This document shows, one piece after another, positions 27,845 to 37,228 of a stretch of DNA of 64,000 nt. This stretch comes from Bacteroidaceae bacterium (GTDB lineage: Bacteria > Bacteroidota > Bacteroidia > Bacteroidales > Bacteroidaceae). Position numbers and translations under genes: made by a program. The notes under the pieces are model-generated. The model was not told the origin of the DNA. It saw only the letters and a list, made by a program, of their open reading frames with translations, and did not search any database. The stretch is taken from NCBI GenBank assembly GCA_017427065.1, contig JAFRTL010000007.1, positions 124,001 to 188,000 on the forward strand, in the 5' to 3' direction. The first letter of the stretch is position 1, and each line of letters starts with the position of its first letter.

Positions 27845-29116
27845 ATGAAAAAGCTACTTCTTACTTTACTAGCTGTCGGGGTTAGCATTTCTATGGCTGC
27901 ACAGAACTTCGATGACTATTTCGAGAACAAGACCTTGCGATTGGACTATATTTTCAATGGCAATGTACAAAATCAGATGATTAGTTTAGACGGGGTATCC
28001 TCTCTTCCTAGTTGGGCGGGAAGAAAAACCAGGTTAGCAGAATTGCCATTGGAAGGAAATGGGCAGATTATTGTCAGAGACAGTACCTCGCAACATATCA
28101 TTTACAAGACTTCTTTCTCTACACTTTTCCAAGAATGGCTACAAACTGATGAAGCAAAGACTACTACCAAAGGGTTTGAGAACACATTCTTAGTACCTTT
28201 TCCAAAGAAAACAGTGGAAATAGAGGTGGTTCTCTTCGGATATAATCGGAAAGTGAATGCCACAATGAAGCACTTGGTCAATCCTACAGACATCCTTATT
28301 CAGCAAAAAGGAGTGAACCATGTGACACCTTATAAATATATATACCAAGGCGGAAGTCCTGAGAAGTGCATTGATGTAGCTATTCTTGCAGAAGGTTATA
28401 CGGAGCAAGAAATGGACACATTCTACCAAGATGCTGAGATGGCTGTTGAAAGCATGTTCAATCATGAGCCTTTCAAGAGTATGCAAGAGCGTTTCAACTT
28501 TGTGGCAGTACATACACCTTCTTTAGACAGTGGGGTTAGCATCCCAAGACTTAACGACTGGAAAAGAACAGCCTTCCTCTCTCACTTCAGTACATTCTAT
28601 TCCGACAGGTATCTTACCACTACCCGTATGAAATCCATTCATGATGCCTTAGCAGGTATTCCTTATGAGCATATTATCATTTTGGCAAATACAGAGGAAT
28701 ATGGTGGAGGAGGTATCTATAATTCATTAACACTGACAGCTGCCCACCATCCTGACTTCATGCCTGTGGTGGTTCATGAATTTGGGCATAGTTTCGGAGG
28801 CCTTGCCGATGAGTATTTCTACGACAACGATGTTATGACGGATACTTATCCTACCAATGTGGAACCTTGGGAACCCAATGTGACAACATTGGTTGACTTC
28901 GACAGCAAATGGAGAAGCTTACTGCCTGCAAAGACCCCAATCCCTACAGACCCAAATGACAATCGCGAAATTGGCGTGTATGAAGGTGGTGCCTACTCAA
29001 GCAAAGGAATTTACAGAGGAGCATTCAACTGTCGAATGCGCACTAATCATTATCCAACATTCTGCATGGTTTGCCAACAGGCCTTAAGAGATCTTATAGA
29101 TTTCTATACTAAATAA
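27845..29116 (+). CDS. Secreted M64 (IgA peptidase-like) metallopeptidase
   Basis: Zinc metallopeptidase of family M64, 423 residues, exported by a signal peptide ending near SMAAQ. An N-terminal beta domain (about 20-145) of the peptidase M64 N-type precedes the catalytic domain. The zinc motif HEFGHSFGGLADEY lies near residue 311, with two His and a downstream acidic residue. The family name comes from a Clostridium IgA protease, but most Bacteroidetes members have no tested substrate, so IgA cleavage should not be assumed. It stands alone, with its own -7 box and a terminator after it. Confidence 0.88.
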   Translation: MKKLLLTLLAVGVSISMAAQNFDDYFENKTLRLDYIFNGNVQNQMISLDGVSSLPSWAGRKTRLAELPLEGNGQIIVRDSTSQHIIYKTSFSTLFQEWLQTDEAKTTTKGFENTFLVPFPKKTVEIEVVLFGYNRKVNATMKHLVNPTDILIQQKGVNHVTPYKYIYQGGSPEKCIDVAILAEGYTEQEMDTFYQDAEMAVESMFNHEPFKSMQERFNFVAVHTPSLDSGVSIPRLNDWKRTAFLSHFSTFYSDRYLTTTRMKSIHDALAGIPYEHIIILANTEEYGGGGIYNSLTLTAAHHPDFMPVVVHEFGHSFGGLADEYFYDNDVMTDTYPTNVEPWEPNVTTLVDFDSKWRSLLPAKTPIPTDPNDNREIGVYEGGAYSSKGIYRGAFNCRMRTNHYPTFCMVCQQALRDLIDFYTK

Positions 29117-29141
29117 CAGAAGGCTGATAAAAGGACAAAAA

Positions 29142-29172
29142 GAAAGGGTCACTGATATTCAATGACCCTTTC
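29142..29172. terminator. Bidirectional terminator between M64 gene and exbD
   Basis: A perfect 10-bp stem GAAAGGGTCA/TGACCCTTTC with a short loop, A-rich on the left and T-rich on the right, can stop transcripts from both converging genes. Confidence 0.8.
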
Positions 29173-29191
29173 TTTATATGATATCAACTAT

Positions 29192-29656
29192 TTACTGCTT
29201 CCTAGCAGCTGAATAGTTAATCTTCAAAGCATAAGCCCTTCGAAGTGCTTCCTTGATATCTGTCACGATACCCATCTTCGTATCACGGTCCACTTTCAGA
29301 GAGACAGTCATCTGAGGCTGATCCTCCTCCTTCATACTGGCACGCTCACCGATGATGTAATCCTGAATTTCAGAAACCTCAGCAAAGCTGTCGTTGAGCT
29401 GAATACGAGACTCACTACCCAACTGCTTCTGGAACTCTGCTGTAGGAACGCCCACGTAGATGAAAGTCACAAGAGACTTCTTCTCGAGCTTTTCCAACTC
29501 AGTTCCCTGAGGAGCCTTGAACTGAACCTTCAATGTCACCTCACGCATGGTGGTTACCATCATGAAGAAGAACAACAGAGAGAAGATCAAGTCAGGCAGA
29601 GATGAGGTGTTCAACTTAGGCATTGAACGGCCACCGGTTTTATTAAATTTTCCCAT
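29192..29656 (-). CDS. exbD: ExbD/TolR-type proton channel protein (second copy)
   Basis: 154-residue subunit of the proton-driven motor that energises TonB at the outer membrane. It has one membrane helix (about 15-38) with the functional Asp in LPDLIFSLLFFFMM, then a periplasmic domain. It is the last gene of exbB-membrane protein-exbD-exbD, two bases after the first exbD copy. Two non-identical ExbD copies in one operon are common in Bacteroidetes and may form a mixed dimer inside the ExbB pentamer. Confidence 0.9.
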   Translation of the reverse strand: MGKFNKTGGRSMPKLNTSSLPDLIFSLLFFFMMVTTMREVTLKVQFKAPQGTELEKLEKKSLVTFIYVGVPTAEFQKQLGSESRIQLNDSFAEVSEIQDYIIGERASMKEEDQPQMTVSLKVDRDTKMGIVTDIKEALRRAYALKINYSAARKQ

Positions 29657-29658
29657 AC

Positions 29659-30249
29659 TTACTTATCTCCATACTTTTTAGGTTCAGCCTCTGAAATATT
29701 CTGAGGATAAATCTGACGGATAGACTCCTGCTGAACTTCATCACATTCAGCATAAGGCTTACCGAATTTTGAATTACCAAGTTCGTCACGGAGCTCATTA
29801 TAAGCAGCTACGAGTTCATTCTGTACAAGGATGTATGCATTGTAAGAAGAACCACGGTCGCATCGCAGTGAGACCACGTGATTAGTTGTTACCATTGTAG
29901 GACCAAATAACGGAACCTCAACCTGAGTTTTCTCAGGCATCTTTGGGTCGTCAGTTGGATTGGCGATAAATTCCTTTGCTTTAGCACGTAACTGATCTAC
30001 AGAGATATATTCACCACCACACATCAACTGGTCTTGGAAGTTGAGGAAGACGGTCAATACGTTACGCTCTTTCAACTTAATATCATCACTATTCTGGTTC
30101 TGCTCTGGAGGAGGAGGCAAACGACGTGCCAGACCCTGATCAGTATCCATAGAAGTAGTGATCAAGAAGAAAATCAGCAAAATGAAGGAAATATCCGCCG
30201 TTGAGCTTGAATTAAGCTCGGGAACTTCTCTTTTACCTTTTTTTGCCAT
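29659..30249 (-). CDS. exbD: ExbD/TolR-type proton channel protein (first copy)
   Basis: 196 residues, longer than usual for ExbD. The membrane helix (about 18-38) carries the functional Asp in STADISFILLIFF. A Pro-rich stretch (RLPPPPEQ) follows, then a periplasmic domain with an insertion of about 40 residues compared with E. coli ExbD. It lies between the four-helix membrane protein and the second ExbD. Confidence 0.9.
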   Translation of the reverse strand: MAKKGKREVPELNSSSTADISFILLIFFLITTSMDTDQGLARRLPPPPEQNQNSDDIKLKERNVLTVFLNFQDQLMCGGEYISVDQLRAKAKEFIANPTDDPKMPEKTQVEVPLFGPTMVTTNHVVSLRCDRGSSYNAYILVQNELVAAYNELRDELGNSKFGKPYAECDEVQQESIRQIYPQNISEAEPKKYGDK

Positions 30250-30268
30250 AATAATTTCCTCTCAGTTT

Positions 30269-30754
30269 TTAGATGAACTTTTTACGAATTGCAAAGCCGA
30301 GCATCAGCACCAGCATCAATGCAATCATAAAGTAAATAGTATAAAGGAACATATCCGTTATCTTCAGCCAGAATGGAACGTTCTCTGTACCTTCATATCC
30401 AACCATGTTCAGAGGAGTACCGTTGCCGATAGCATAAGTTACACCCAACAGAACGATGAGAAGGATAATGCCAACCAATGACATCAATGCGCCCTTAGGA
30501 TCGTGCTTCAACTCGCTGAAGAACTGATAAAGAGCTGTAATCACTGTAACCAAAATAGTTGCGGCAGCCAAGAAGTACATCCAGTAGAGAACAGCATTCG
30601 TCTGCTTTGGTTCCCACATAGATGTATCAGCTACCAAGCGCTCTGCCTCTGGGGTATCACCACCAAAGAAGAACAGGCAGAATACGCAAATAGACAGCAA
30701 GATAAGAGCTGCAAATACTGCGCCTGATACCTTTTGTATTCTAATTTTACCCAT
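30269..30754 (-). CDS. Four-helix membrane protein of the ExbB/ExbD operon
   Basis: 161 residues with four hydrophobic segments (about 10-31, 54-77, 88-108 and 130-156) and no motif I recognise. Its place between exbB and exbD is conserved in Bacteroidetes as far as I know, suggesting an accessory subunit or assembly factor of the TonB motor. This role is inferred only from context. Confidence 0.75.
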   Translation of the reverse strand: MGKIRIQKVSGAVFAALILLSICVFCLFFFGGDTPEAERLVADTSMWEPKQTNAVLYWMYFLAAATILVTVITALYQFFSELKHDPKGALMSLVGIILLIVLLGVTYAIGNGTPLNMVGYEGTENVPFWLKITDMFLYTIYFMIALMLVLMLGFAIRKKFI

Positions 30755-30807
30755 AACTTTTCCTTTCTTAAGATTTTATAATTAACAATCAAGAAATGTA
30801 AGAATGA

Positions 30808-31536
30808 TTATTTCTTATATTTCAGGTTGTACTTTGTGATGAGGTCAAGCAGTGTAACTGAAGAATCCTCCATGTCACTGGTGATTGACTCAATCTTAGA
30901 CAGGATGTAGTTATAGAATACCTGAAGAATCAATGCTACGATAATACCGAAGATAGTAGTGATCAATGCCACTTTCATACCACCAGCCACAACTGTAGGG
31001 CTGATATCACCAACCTGCTGGATCTTATCGAATGCCTGCACCATACCGATCACAGTTCCCAAGAATCCCAGAGAAGGAGACATGGCGATGAACAATGTAA
31101 TCCAAGAGCAGCCTTTCTCAAGATAACCAGCCTGAACACCACCGTAAGAAACAACTGAACGCTCTACAGTGTCAAGACCCTGGTCGATTCTCATCAGACC
31201 CTGATAGTAGATAGAAGCAATAGGACCACGAGTGTTGCGTGCGATATCCTTAGCACCCTCAACATCACCTCTTTCCAAGCACTCTTCGATCTGACCAACG
31301 AACTTCTTAGTGTTGATTTCAGCAAGTCCCAGATAGATAATACGCTCGATGCAGAATGCAAGACCGATTACCAATGCGATAGCAACCAATGACATGAAGG
31401 AAGCAGAACCTTCGATGTACTTTGTCTTCAATGACTTGTGCAGGCTAGTGCCTTCAGCGTCCTGAGCCTGAGCCACTTGAGTTGAGCCGAAAGTCATGGC
31501 TCCAATTAAAGCAACAATTGCAAATAACTTTTTCAT
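30808..31536 (-). CDS. exbB: ExbB/MotA/TolQ-type proton channel protein
   Basis: 242-residue ExbB-like subunit, forming the pentameric proton channel with ExbD. A cleavable-looking N-terminal signal ends near QVAQAQ, which E. coli ExbB lacks but many Bacteroidetes copies have. The first core helix is at about 50-70, and the two conserved C-terminal helices (about 140-165 and 185-215) contain SPSLGFLGTVIGMV. It heads the ExbB/ExbD operon, downstream of tRNA-Ser. No consensus promoter is visible in the 87 bp before it, so some transcription may come from the tRNA. Confidence 0.92.
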   Translation of the reverse strand: MKKLFAIVALIGAMTFGSTQVAQAQDAEGTSLHKSLKTKYIEGSASFMSLVAIALVIGLAFCIERIIYLGLAEINTKKFVGQIEECLERGDVEGAKDIARNTRGPIASIYYQGLMRIDQGLDTVERSVVSYGGVQAGYLEKGCSWITLFIAMSPSLGFLGTVIGMVQAFDKIQQVGDISPTVVAGGMKVALITTIFGIIVALILQVFYNYILSKIESITSDMEDSSVTLLDLITKYNLKYKK

Positions 31537-31623
31537 TGTGTGTTTAAATTTTAAGATTAAATAATTAGTAAATAAAAAATATTGTTTCTCATTAATTTTT
31601 ATTCTTTCAACATTTACTCCTTG

Positions 31624-31711
31624 CGGAGAGAGGGGGATTCGAACCCCCGATACCCTTTTGGAGTATACACGCTTTCCAGGCGTGCCTCTTCAACCACTCG
31701 AGCATCTCTCC
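31624..31711 (-). tRNA. tRNA-Ser (anticodon GGA)
   Basis: An 88-base cloverleaf including the discriminator. The acceptor stem is GGAGAGA/TCTCTCC, the anticodon loop contains GGA (31675-31677 on the opposite strand), a long class II variable arm is present, and the T arm has GGTTCGAATCC. CCA is not encoded. It reads UCC/UCU serine codons. Confidence 0.95.
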
Positions 31712-31867
31712 AAGAGGTACAGCATCTGAAATCGGGCGCAAATTACAAAAAAATTGCGAGCCTACCATACGTTTCAGCTACAAATATATTCTTTTTTTTT
31801 GGATTGATGAAGAATTATTTGCAGTTAATCTCGTTTCAATGGACAAAATTAATAAAAATTAATTTCT

Positions 31868-32662
31868 CTACCATATATTTGCTGGCAAATCGAACACCCG
31901 AAGTACATTTTCGGTAGTTTTCTTTGCCGCCTCTTCCAAAGTAAGACCATAGATCTCGGCAACCTTTTGTAAGGTATAGAAGACAAAGGCACTTTCATTG
32001 CGCTTTCCTCGCTTTGGAACAGGTGCCAGATAGGGAGCATCTGTTTCTACTACAATGCGATCCAACGGAATAGTCTTCAGTACCTCTGGAAGCGGAGATT
32101 TCTTAAAGGTGACAATACCATTGATACCCAATAAGAAGTGCGGAAATTCCAACATGCGTTCAGTTTCTCCTTCCCCTGCGGAAAAGCAGTGGAAAATACC
32201 TTTCAACTTCTGAATATCAAATTGTTGCAACACCTCATAGATAGAGTCGAAGGCATTACGACAATGGATCACGATGGGTAGTTCAAACTCCAAAGCCCAT
32301 TCCACTTGTCTTTGAAATGTCATTTCCTGCTCTTTTTTATAGGTAGTATCCCAATAGAGATCGATGCCTATCTCTCCGATACCAATAAAGCGATGACTAT
32401 GCTCCTCCAAAGCTTTACGGACAAAATTCAGCTCTTTTTCATAATGCTCATTCACTGATTCTGGATGAAATCCCACCAATGGGAAACAATAATCAGGATA
32501 GTCATCACACATATCCATCAATCGCTGATGGGTAGAGCTATCGATATCAGGCATGAAGATACAGGAAATTCCTGCTTCTTTGGCACGAGCAACCACCTCC
32601 TTTCGATCATCGTCAAACTCTTCAAGGAAAAGGTGCGAATGGGTGTCAATATAGGGAAACAT
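31868..32662 (-). CDS. tatD: TatD-family metal-dependent hydrolase
   Basis: DNase/exonuclease-like TIM-barrel hydrolase of 264 residues. Metal ligands are seen in IDTHSHLFLEEF (residues 5-16), GEIGID, PIVIHCRNA, FHCFSAG and VETDAPYLAP near the C-terminus. It starts on the base after the stop codon of the polyprenyl synthase (TGAATG), so it is tightly coupled to it. The biological substrate of this subgroup is not settled. Confidence 0.92.
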   Translation of the reverse strand: MFPYIDTHSHLFLEEFDDDRKEVVARAKEAGISCIFMPDIDSSTHQRLMDMCDDYPDYCFPLVGFHPESVNEHYEKELNFVRKALEEHSHRFIGIGEIGIDLYWDTTYKKEQEMTFQRQVEWALEFELPIVIHCRNAFDSIYEVLQQFDIQKLKGIFHCFSAGEGETERMLEFPHFLLGINGIVTFKKSPLPEVLKTIPLDRIVVETDAPYLAPVPKRGKRNESAFVFYTLQKVAEIYGLTLEEAAKKTTENVLRVFDLPANIW

Positions 32663-33640
32663 TCAGACCTCCCTCGTTTTCAGTCCTTCCATGAGTTTTC
32701 GGAGGGCTTCCTTCTGTTCTTCTGAGACAGAAACCTCATTCAGCAAAGCAGAAGCCTTCGCCGAATAATCCTCTATAAGTTTCTGTGTGATACCTTTCAC
32801 TCCTACTATATTATATAAGGTGGTTACAGCATTGATTTTTTCTTCAGCAGAAAAATCCTTCATTTCAATCCAGCGATTGAGTTCTTGGCGTTGTGATTCA
32901 TTGGCCAGTTCTAAAGCCTTGATAAGCAGGAAAGTCTTTTTATTGCATAAGATATCTCCTCCGTTTTTCTTGCCGAACACCTTGGGGTCCCCATAGACAT
33001 CCAGTAGGTCATCTTTCAATTGGAAAGCCAATCCCAGACAAATGCCAAAATCATAGAGCAAATCAGCGTCTTTCTCTGAAGCATCTGCAAGGATAGCCCC
33101 TATCTTAAGGCTGGCAGCAAGCAACACGGAAGTCTTCAGACGAATCATTTCCATGTATTCCGCTTCTGTAACATCAAGGCGACTCTCAAAGTCCATGTCG
33201 TACTGCTGACCTTCGCAAATCTCTATGGCAGTCTGATTGAAAAGGTTTATCACCTTATGAAGATGCTTTTCATCACATTGTTCTATCTGCTGATATGCCA
33301 AGACAGTCATGGCATCTCCCGAGAGGATGGCCGTATTGTCATTCCAACGCTTATGCACAGTAGGATGTCCTCTACGCACATCGGCCTTATCCATCAGATC
33401 GTCATGAAGCAAAGTAAAATTGTGATAAATCTCAATACCTAACGCCTGAGGTTTCACACGCTCCACATCGTCTTTAAACAGATTGTATGCCAAAAGCATC
33501 AAGACAGGGCGAAGGCGCTTTCCTCCCATGGAAAGCACATATTTCACAGGTTCATAAAGCGACTGAGGATCTCTGCTCAAGGCCAGGGCTTCAAGCCAGC
33601 CTTGGTAGATTTCTTGTAACTGAGCGGAAGTATATATCAT
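32663..33640 (-). CDS. Polyprenyl diphosphate synthase
   Basis: Trans-isoprenyl diphosphate synthase of 325 residues, joining isopentenyl diphosphate to an allylic primer. Both Asp-rich motifs are present: LLHDDLMDKADVRRG (near residue 83) and FQLKDDLLDVYGD (near 213). The residues before the first motif (IEIYHNFT) suggest farnesyl/geranylgeranyl length or longer, but chain length cannot be fixed by eye. It heads the pair with tatD. ispH lies nearby on the other strand (35279). Confidence 0.9.
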   Translation of the reverse strand: MIYTSAQLQEIYQGWLEALALSRDPQSLYEPVKYVLSMGGKRLRPVLMLLAYNLFKDDVERVKPQALGIEIYHNFTLLHDDLMDKADVRRGHPTVHKRWNDNTAILSGDAMTVLAYQQIEQCDEKHLHKVINLFNQTAIEICEGQQYDMDFESRLDVTEAEYMEMIRLKTSVLLAASLKIGAILADASEKDADLLYDFGICLGLAFQLKDDLLDVYGDPKVFGKKNGGDILCNKKTFLLIKALELANESQRQELNRWIEMKDFSAEEKINAVTTLYNIVGVKGITQKLIEDYSAKASALLNEVSVSEEQKEALRKLMEGLKTREV

Positions 33641-33671
33641 AGGATTTTTGCTACTACGTGAAGAAAAATTA

Positions 33672-33711
33672 TTTTCCTAACTAGAGAAATATTTTTTCCT
33701 AACTAGGAAAA
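33672..33711. repeat. Pair of TTTTCCTAACTAG palindromes
   Basis: Two copies of the near-palindrome TTTTCCTAACTAG(A)GAAA lie side by side (33672-33690 and 33693-33711), directly after the tonB terminator. Related modules occur at 22633-22667 and 46250-46265. Confidence 0.65.
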
Positions 33712-33733
33712 AAAAGGCTGCCCGAAAGCAGCC
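33708..33733 (-). terminator. Intrinsic terminator of tonB
   Basis: On the minus strand a 6-bp GC stem GGCTGC/GCAGCC with a six-base loop (33716-33733) is followed by eight T (33708-33715). Confidence 0.88.
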
Positions 33734-33758
33734 TCTTCTTTAAACTTTCTGCATTGTA

Positions 33759-34460
33759 TTACTGCAGACGGAAGGTAACAGGCAAAGTAAAGCGAGTACG
33801 CACTGCCTTACCACGCTGCTTACCTGGATTCCACTTTGGCATAGAGTTCACCACGCGGAGAGCCTCTTTGTCCAGATATGGATCCACACCACGGATAACC
33901 TCTGCGTTACTTACAGAACCGTCACGCTCAACAACGAAACGTACAGTTACACGTCCCTGAGTACCGTTCTCCTGTGCAATTGCAGGATACTTAATGTTCT
34001 TTGACAGCCACTGCATCAAAGCGGCATCACCGCCAGGGAATGTAGTAGGTTCCTCTACGATTTCGAAGATTTCCTGCTCATCAACAACGTCTTCTTCTTC
34101 CTCAGCTACAGCAACAGTTGGAGTATACTTGATTTCAACCTGCTCACCAGTTTCCTCAGAAGAGAGGATAGCTGACTGCTGAACGTCAGAATCATCATCC
34201 ACAATGGTCAGAGTCTCTGCAATAGAAGGAGCCTCTGGTGGAGGTGGAGCTGCGACTTGTTCTGGTTGTTCCGTGATTGGAATCTCAATTTCTTCCTCAA
34301 ATACAACTTCGGCAACTTGGCCTGAAGTATCGATCTTCCTGTCGCGCTGCGTCCATTCGAAGGCGGCGAAGATGATAGCCAGCACCATTACATAGCCGAT
34401 CAGCAAACCTGTACTTTTCTTACCTTCCAGGTCGGCCTTGGGTGATTTTTTAACTTCCAT
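33759..34460 (-). CDS. tonB: TonB energy transducer
   Basis: 233-residue TonB. The N-terminal membrane anchor is at about 18-36, a Pro/Glu-rich spacer (APPPPEAP, then acidic runs) spans about 50-130, and the C-terminal TonB domain (about 145-233) includes YPAIAQENGTQGRVTVRFVV and MPKWNPGKQ. It transfers energy from ExbB/ExbD to outer-membrane receptors. It stands alone with its own -7 box and terminator and is divergent from cmk. It probably works with the ExbB/ExbD set at 29192-31536, though that pairing is inference. Confidence 0.93.
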   Translation of the reverse strand: MEVKKSPKADLEGKKSTGLLIGYVMVLAIIFAAFEWTQRDRKIDTSGQVAEVVFEEEIEIPITEQPEQVAAPPPPEAPSIAETLTIVDDDSDVQQSAILSSEETGEQVEIKYTPTVAVAEEEEDVVDEQEIFEIVEEPTTFPGGDAALMQWLSKNIKYPAIAQENGTQGRVTVRFVVERDGSVSNAEVIRGVDPYLDKEALRVVNSMPKWNPGKQRGKAVRTRFTLPVTFRLQ

Positions 34461-34522
34461 AAAATATGTATTAAAAATTGGTGTGTACTACTTAAATTTT
34501 GTGCTATTCGCACTTTTCGCTA

Positions 34523-34530
34523 CAAATATA
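34523..34530 (-). promoter_or_regulatory. -7 box for tonB
   Basis: TATATTTG on the minus strand, 62 bp before the tonB start codon; no clear -33 TTTG. Confidence 0.45.
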
Positions 34531-34552
34531 AGGATATATTTTGAAAAACAAT

Positions 34553-34560
34553 TATCTTTG
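34553..34560 (+). promoter_or_regulatory. -7 box for cmk-ispH
   Basis: A perfect TATCTTTG, 32 bp before the cmk start. It lies only 22 bp from the divergent tonB -7 box, so the two promoters overlap. Confidence 0.55.
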
Positions 34561-34592
34561 GCATGAAAAAATTTATTAAAATATAAAATCAC

Positions 34593-35282
34593 ATGAAAAA
34601 GATTACAATAGCCATCGATGGATTCTCTTCTTGTGGCAAAAGTACTATGGCGAAGGACTTGGCACGAGAGATCGGTTACATCTATATCGACAGTGGTGCC
34701 ATGTATCGCGCCGTTACCCTTTTTGCACTGCAAAACGATTGTTTTGATGGGGAACAACTGGATGTAGAAAAACTTCGTGAACTGATGCCAGAAATTCATA
34801 TCAGTTTCAAACTGAATGCCCAAACTGGTCGTCCTGATACATTTATTAATAAGGTATATGTGGAGGATAAGATTCGCACGATGGAAGTGTCCTCTCGTGT
34901 CAGCATTGTGGCGGCCATCGACTTTGTGCGCACTGCGATGGTAGCACAGCAGCAAGCTATGGGACAAGAAAAAGGCATTGTGATGGATGGTCGTGACATC
35001 GGAACTACCGTATTTCCTGATGCAGAGATGAAGATATTCCTTATCGCTTCTCCAGAAATCCGTGCAGAGCGTCGTTTCAAAGAACTGAAGGAGAAAGGAG
35101 AGGAAGCCAGTTTTGAGGAAATCTTGGCGAATGTGAAAGAACGCGATTACATCGATTCCCATCGTGAAGTCAGTCCACTCCGTCAAGCAGAGGATGCCAT
35201 TGTACTGGACAACAGTCATCTGACTATCCCTGAACAAAATGCATGGCTCTTAGAAAAGTTTCATCAGATAGTGGGAGAATGA
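34593..35282 (+). CDS. cmk: Cytidylate kinase
   Basis: Phosphorylates CMP and dCMP; 229 residues, normal length. The P-loop GFSSCGKST is at residues 10-18, [11 protein letters not shown] follows, and [15 protein letters not shown] is the nucleotide-binding core. Its stop codon overlaps the start of ispH (ATGA), so the two are translationally coupled. Confidence 0.96.
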   Translation: MKKITIAIDGFSSCGKSTMAKDLAREIGYIYIDSGAMYRAVTLFALQNDCFDGEQLDVEKLRELMPEIHISFKLNAQTGRPDTFINKVYVEDKIRTMEVSSRVSIVAAIDFVRTAMVAQQQAMGQEKGIVMDGRDIGTTVFPDAEMKIFLIASPEIRAERRFKELKEKGEEASFEEILANVKERDYIDSHREVSPLRQAEDAIVLDNSHLTIPEQNAWLLEKFHQIVGE

Positions 35283-36157
35283 CCAGCGTTGAGATTGACA
35301 GCGGATCTGGGTTTTGTCATGGAGTGGTGACTGCGATCAACAAGGCAGAAGAGGAGTTGCAAAAAGGAGGTACACTTTATTGCCTTGGTGATATTGTGCA
35401 TAACAACCGTGAAGTGGAGCGACTCAAGGAGATGGGACTCATTACCATCAATCATGAGCAATTCAATAATCTTCATGATGCCAAAGTATTGCTCCGAGCA
35501 CATGGCGAGCCTCCAGAGACTTATGAAACAGCCCTTCGAAACAATATCCAGATTATTGATGCCACTTGTCCGGTGGTTTTGAGCATTCAGCGTCGCATTA
35601 AGAAAGAATACGACAAGGAAGATATGCATGACAAGCAAATTGTCATCTACGGTAAAAACGGCCACGCAGAAGTACTTGGATTAGTTGGTCAAACTCAAGG
35701 GGAAGCCATCGTGATAGAGCATTTAGAGGAAGCCAAACAACTGGATTTCAGCAAGAGCATTCGCCTGTATTCACAAACCACCAAGTCGCTCGACGAATTT
35801 CGTAAGATTGTGGAATACATCCAGGAGCATATCTCTCCAGATGCCACTTTTGAATACTATGATACCATCTGTCGCCAAGTGGCCAACCGAATCCCTAACA
35901 TCCGTCGCTTTGCCGCTTCGCATGAACTGATATTCTTTGTTGGTGGCATGAAGAGCTCGAATGGAAAGATTCTTTTCCACGAATGCCAGCAGGTAAATCC
36001 CAATTCGCATTTCATCGACCAAGTCTCTGCCATCGATGATAAGTTGCTGAAAGGAGTTAGCAGCATAGGTATTTGTGGTGCTACTTCCACGCCTAAATGG
36101 CTGATGGAAGAAGTTTCGGCTGCCATCAAAAATAAAATTGGAGAAAAAGGCGCCTAA
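35279..36157 (+). CDS. ispH: 4-hydroxy-3-methylbut-2-enyl diphosphate reductase
   Basis: Last step of the MEP isoprenoid pathway, making IPP and DMAPP with a [4Fe-4S] cluster. The three cluster cysteines are Cys13 (GFCHGVV), Cys97 (DATCPVV) and Cys198 (TICRQVANR). ATG 35279 overlapping the cmk stop is chosen; the longer frame adds 12 residues read from cmk sequence. The gene has 292 residues. Its 3' end contains the left arm of its own terminator. Isoprenoid partners in the window are ispD (60675) and the polyprenyl synthase (32663). Confidence 0.95.
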   Translation: MTSVEIDSGSGFCHGVVTAINKAEEELQKGGTLYCLGDIVHNNREVERLKEMGLITINHEQFNNLHDAKVLLRAHGEPPETYETALRNNIQIIDATCPVVLSIQRRIKKEYDKEDMHDKQIVIYGKNGHAEVLGLVGQTQGEAIVIEHLEEAKQLDFSKSIRLYSQTTKSLDEFRKIVEYIQEHISPDATFEYYDTICRQVANRIPNIRRFAASHELIFFVGGMKSSNGKILFHECQQVNPNSHFIDQVSAIDDKLLKGVSSIGICGATSTPKWLMEEVSAAIKNKIGEKGA

Positions 36158-36184
36158 ATTGTAGCAACTAATCGCCTTTTTTCT
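36144..36184 (+). terminator. Terminator overlapping the ispH stop codon
   Basis: The arms AAAAAGGCG (36144-36152, inside the ispH coding end) and CGCCTTTTTT (36173-36182) form a hairpin followed by T-rich sequence. Confidence 0.7.
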
Positions 36185-36247
36185 TATATTCGCAAAGTGA
36201 TTTGCATAACTAAGGGCAAAATAAAAGTAAACTAATAACATAGTCAT

Positions 36248-37228
36248 ATGAGTGAGGTAAAATGCATCGGTATTCTGACTTCTGGAGGTGATGCTCCTGG
36301 CATGAATGCAGCTATCCGCGCCGTGACGCGTTCAGCTATCTATCACGGATTACAAGTAAAAGGCATCTACAGAGGCTATAAAGGTTTGGTCACTGGAGAG
36401 ATTAAGGAGTTCAAAAGTCAGAATGTAAGTAACATCATTCAGCAAGGTGGTACCATTCTTAAAACGGCACGCTGTAAAGAGTTTCGCACTCCAGAAGGTC
36501 GGCAGTTGGCTTACGAGAACATGAAGAAGGAAGGAATAGATGCCTTGATTGTGATTGGTGGCGATGGTTCCTTGACAGGTGCTCTCCAATTTGCAAAGGA
36601 ATTTGATGTTCCTTGCATCGGTTTACCTGGTACCATCGACAACGACCTCTATGGAACCGATTCTACCATTGGTTATGATACGGCTCTGAATACTATCCTA
36701 GATTGTGTGGACAAAATCCGTGATACTGCCACCAGCCATGAGCGTCTGTTCTTCGTAGAAGTTATGGGACGAGATGCTGGTTTCCTTGCACTCAACAGTG
36801 CCATTGCAGGTGGTTGTGAAGCTGCCATCATACCAGAATTTGCTACTGAGGTTGACCAGTTGGAAGAATTCATCAAGAATGGTTTCCGAAAATCTAAGAA
36901 CAGTAGTATCGTCATCGTGGCAGAAAGTGAACTTACGGGTGGTGCCATGCACTATGCAGAACGTGTGAAGAATGAGTATCCACAGTATGACGTGCGTGTG
37001 ACCATCTTAGGACACTTGCAGCGTGGTGGAAGTCCAACGGCACACGACCGTATCCTTGCCAGTCGTTTAGGTGCTGCGGCCATCGATGCCTTACTCGAAG
37101 GTCAACGTAATGTAATGGTAGGCATCAAGAACGACCAAGTGGTTTATGTACCATTCAGCCGTGCCATCAAATATGAAAAGAACATCGACCGTCAGTTAGT
37201 GGATGTATTGAGAAACCTCTCTATATGA
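36248..37228 (+). CDS. pfkA: 6-phosphofructokinase
   Basis: Glycolytic kinase making fructose-1,6-bisphosphate; 326 residues. Present are [16 protein letters not shown] (N-terminal nucleotide loop), [11 protein letters not shown], the catalytic PGTIDNDL, and [14 protein letters not shown] rather than GGDDS suggests an ATP-dependent and not a pyrophosphate-dependent enzyme. It overlaps the helicase start by 4 bp (ATGA). Confidence 0.95.
   Translation: MSEVKCIGILTSGGDAPGMNAAIRAVTRSAIYHGLQVKGIYRGYKGLVTGEIKEFKSQNVSNIIQQGGTILKTARCKEFRTPEGRQLAYENMKKEGIDALIVIGGDGSLTGALQFAKEFDVPCIGLPGTIDNDLYGTDSTIGYDTALNTILDCVDKIRDTATSHERLFFVEVMGRDAGFLALNSAIAGGCEAAIIPEFATEVDQLEEFIKNGFRKSKNSSIVIVAESELTGGAMHYAERVKNEYPQYDVRVTILGHLQRGGSPTAHDRILASRLGAAAIDALLEGQRNVMVGIKNDQVVYVPFSRAIKYEKNIDRQLVDVLRNLSI

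Noticed and set aside
34488..35237. 249-codon frame on the minus strand
   Set aside because: Antisense to cmk, whose motifs are intact; the predicted protein has no family features.
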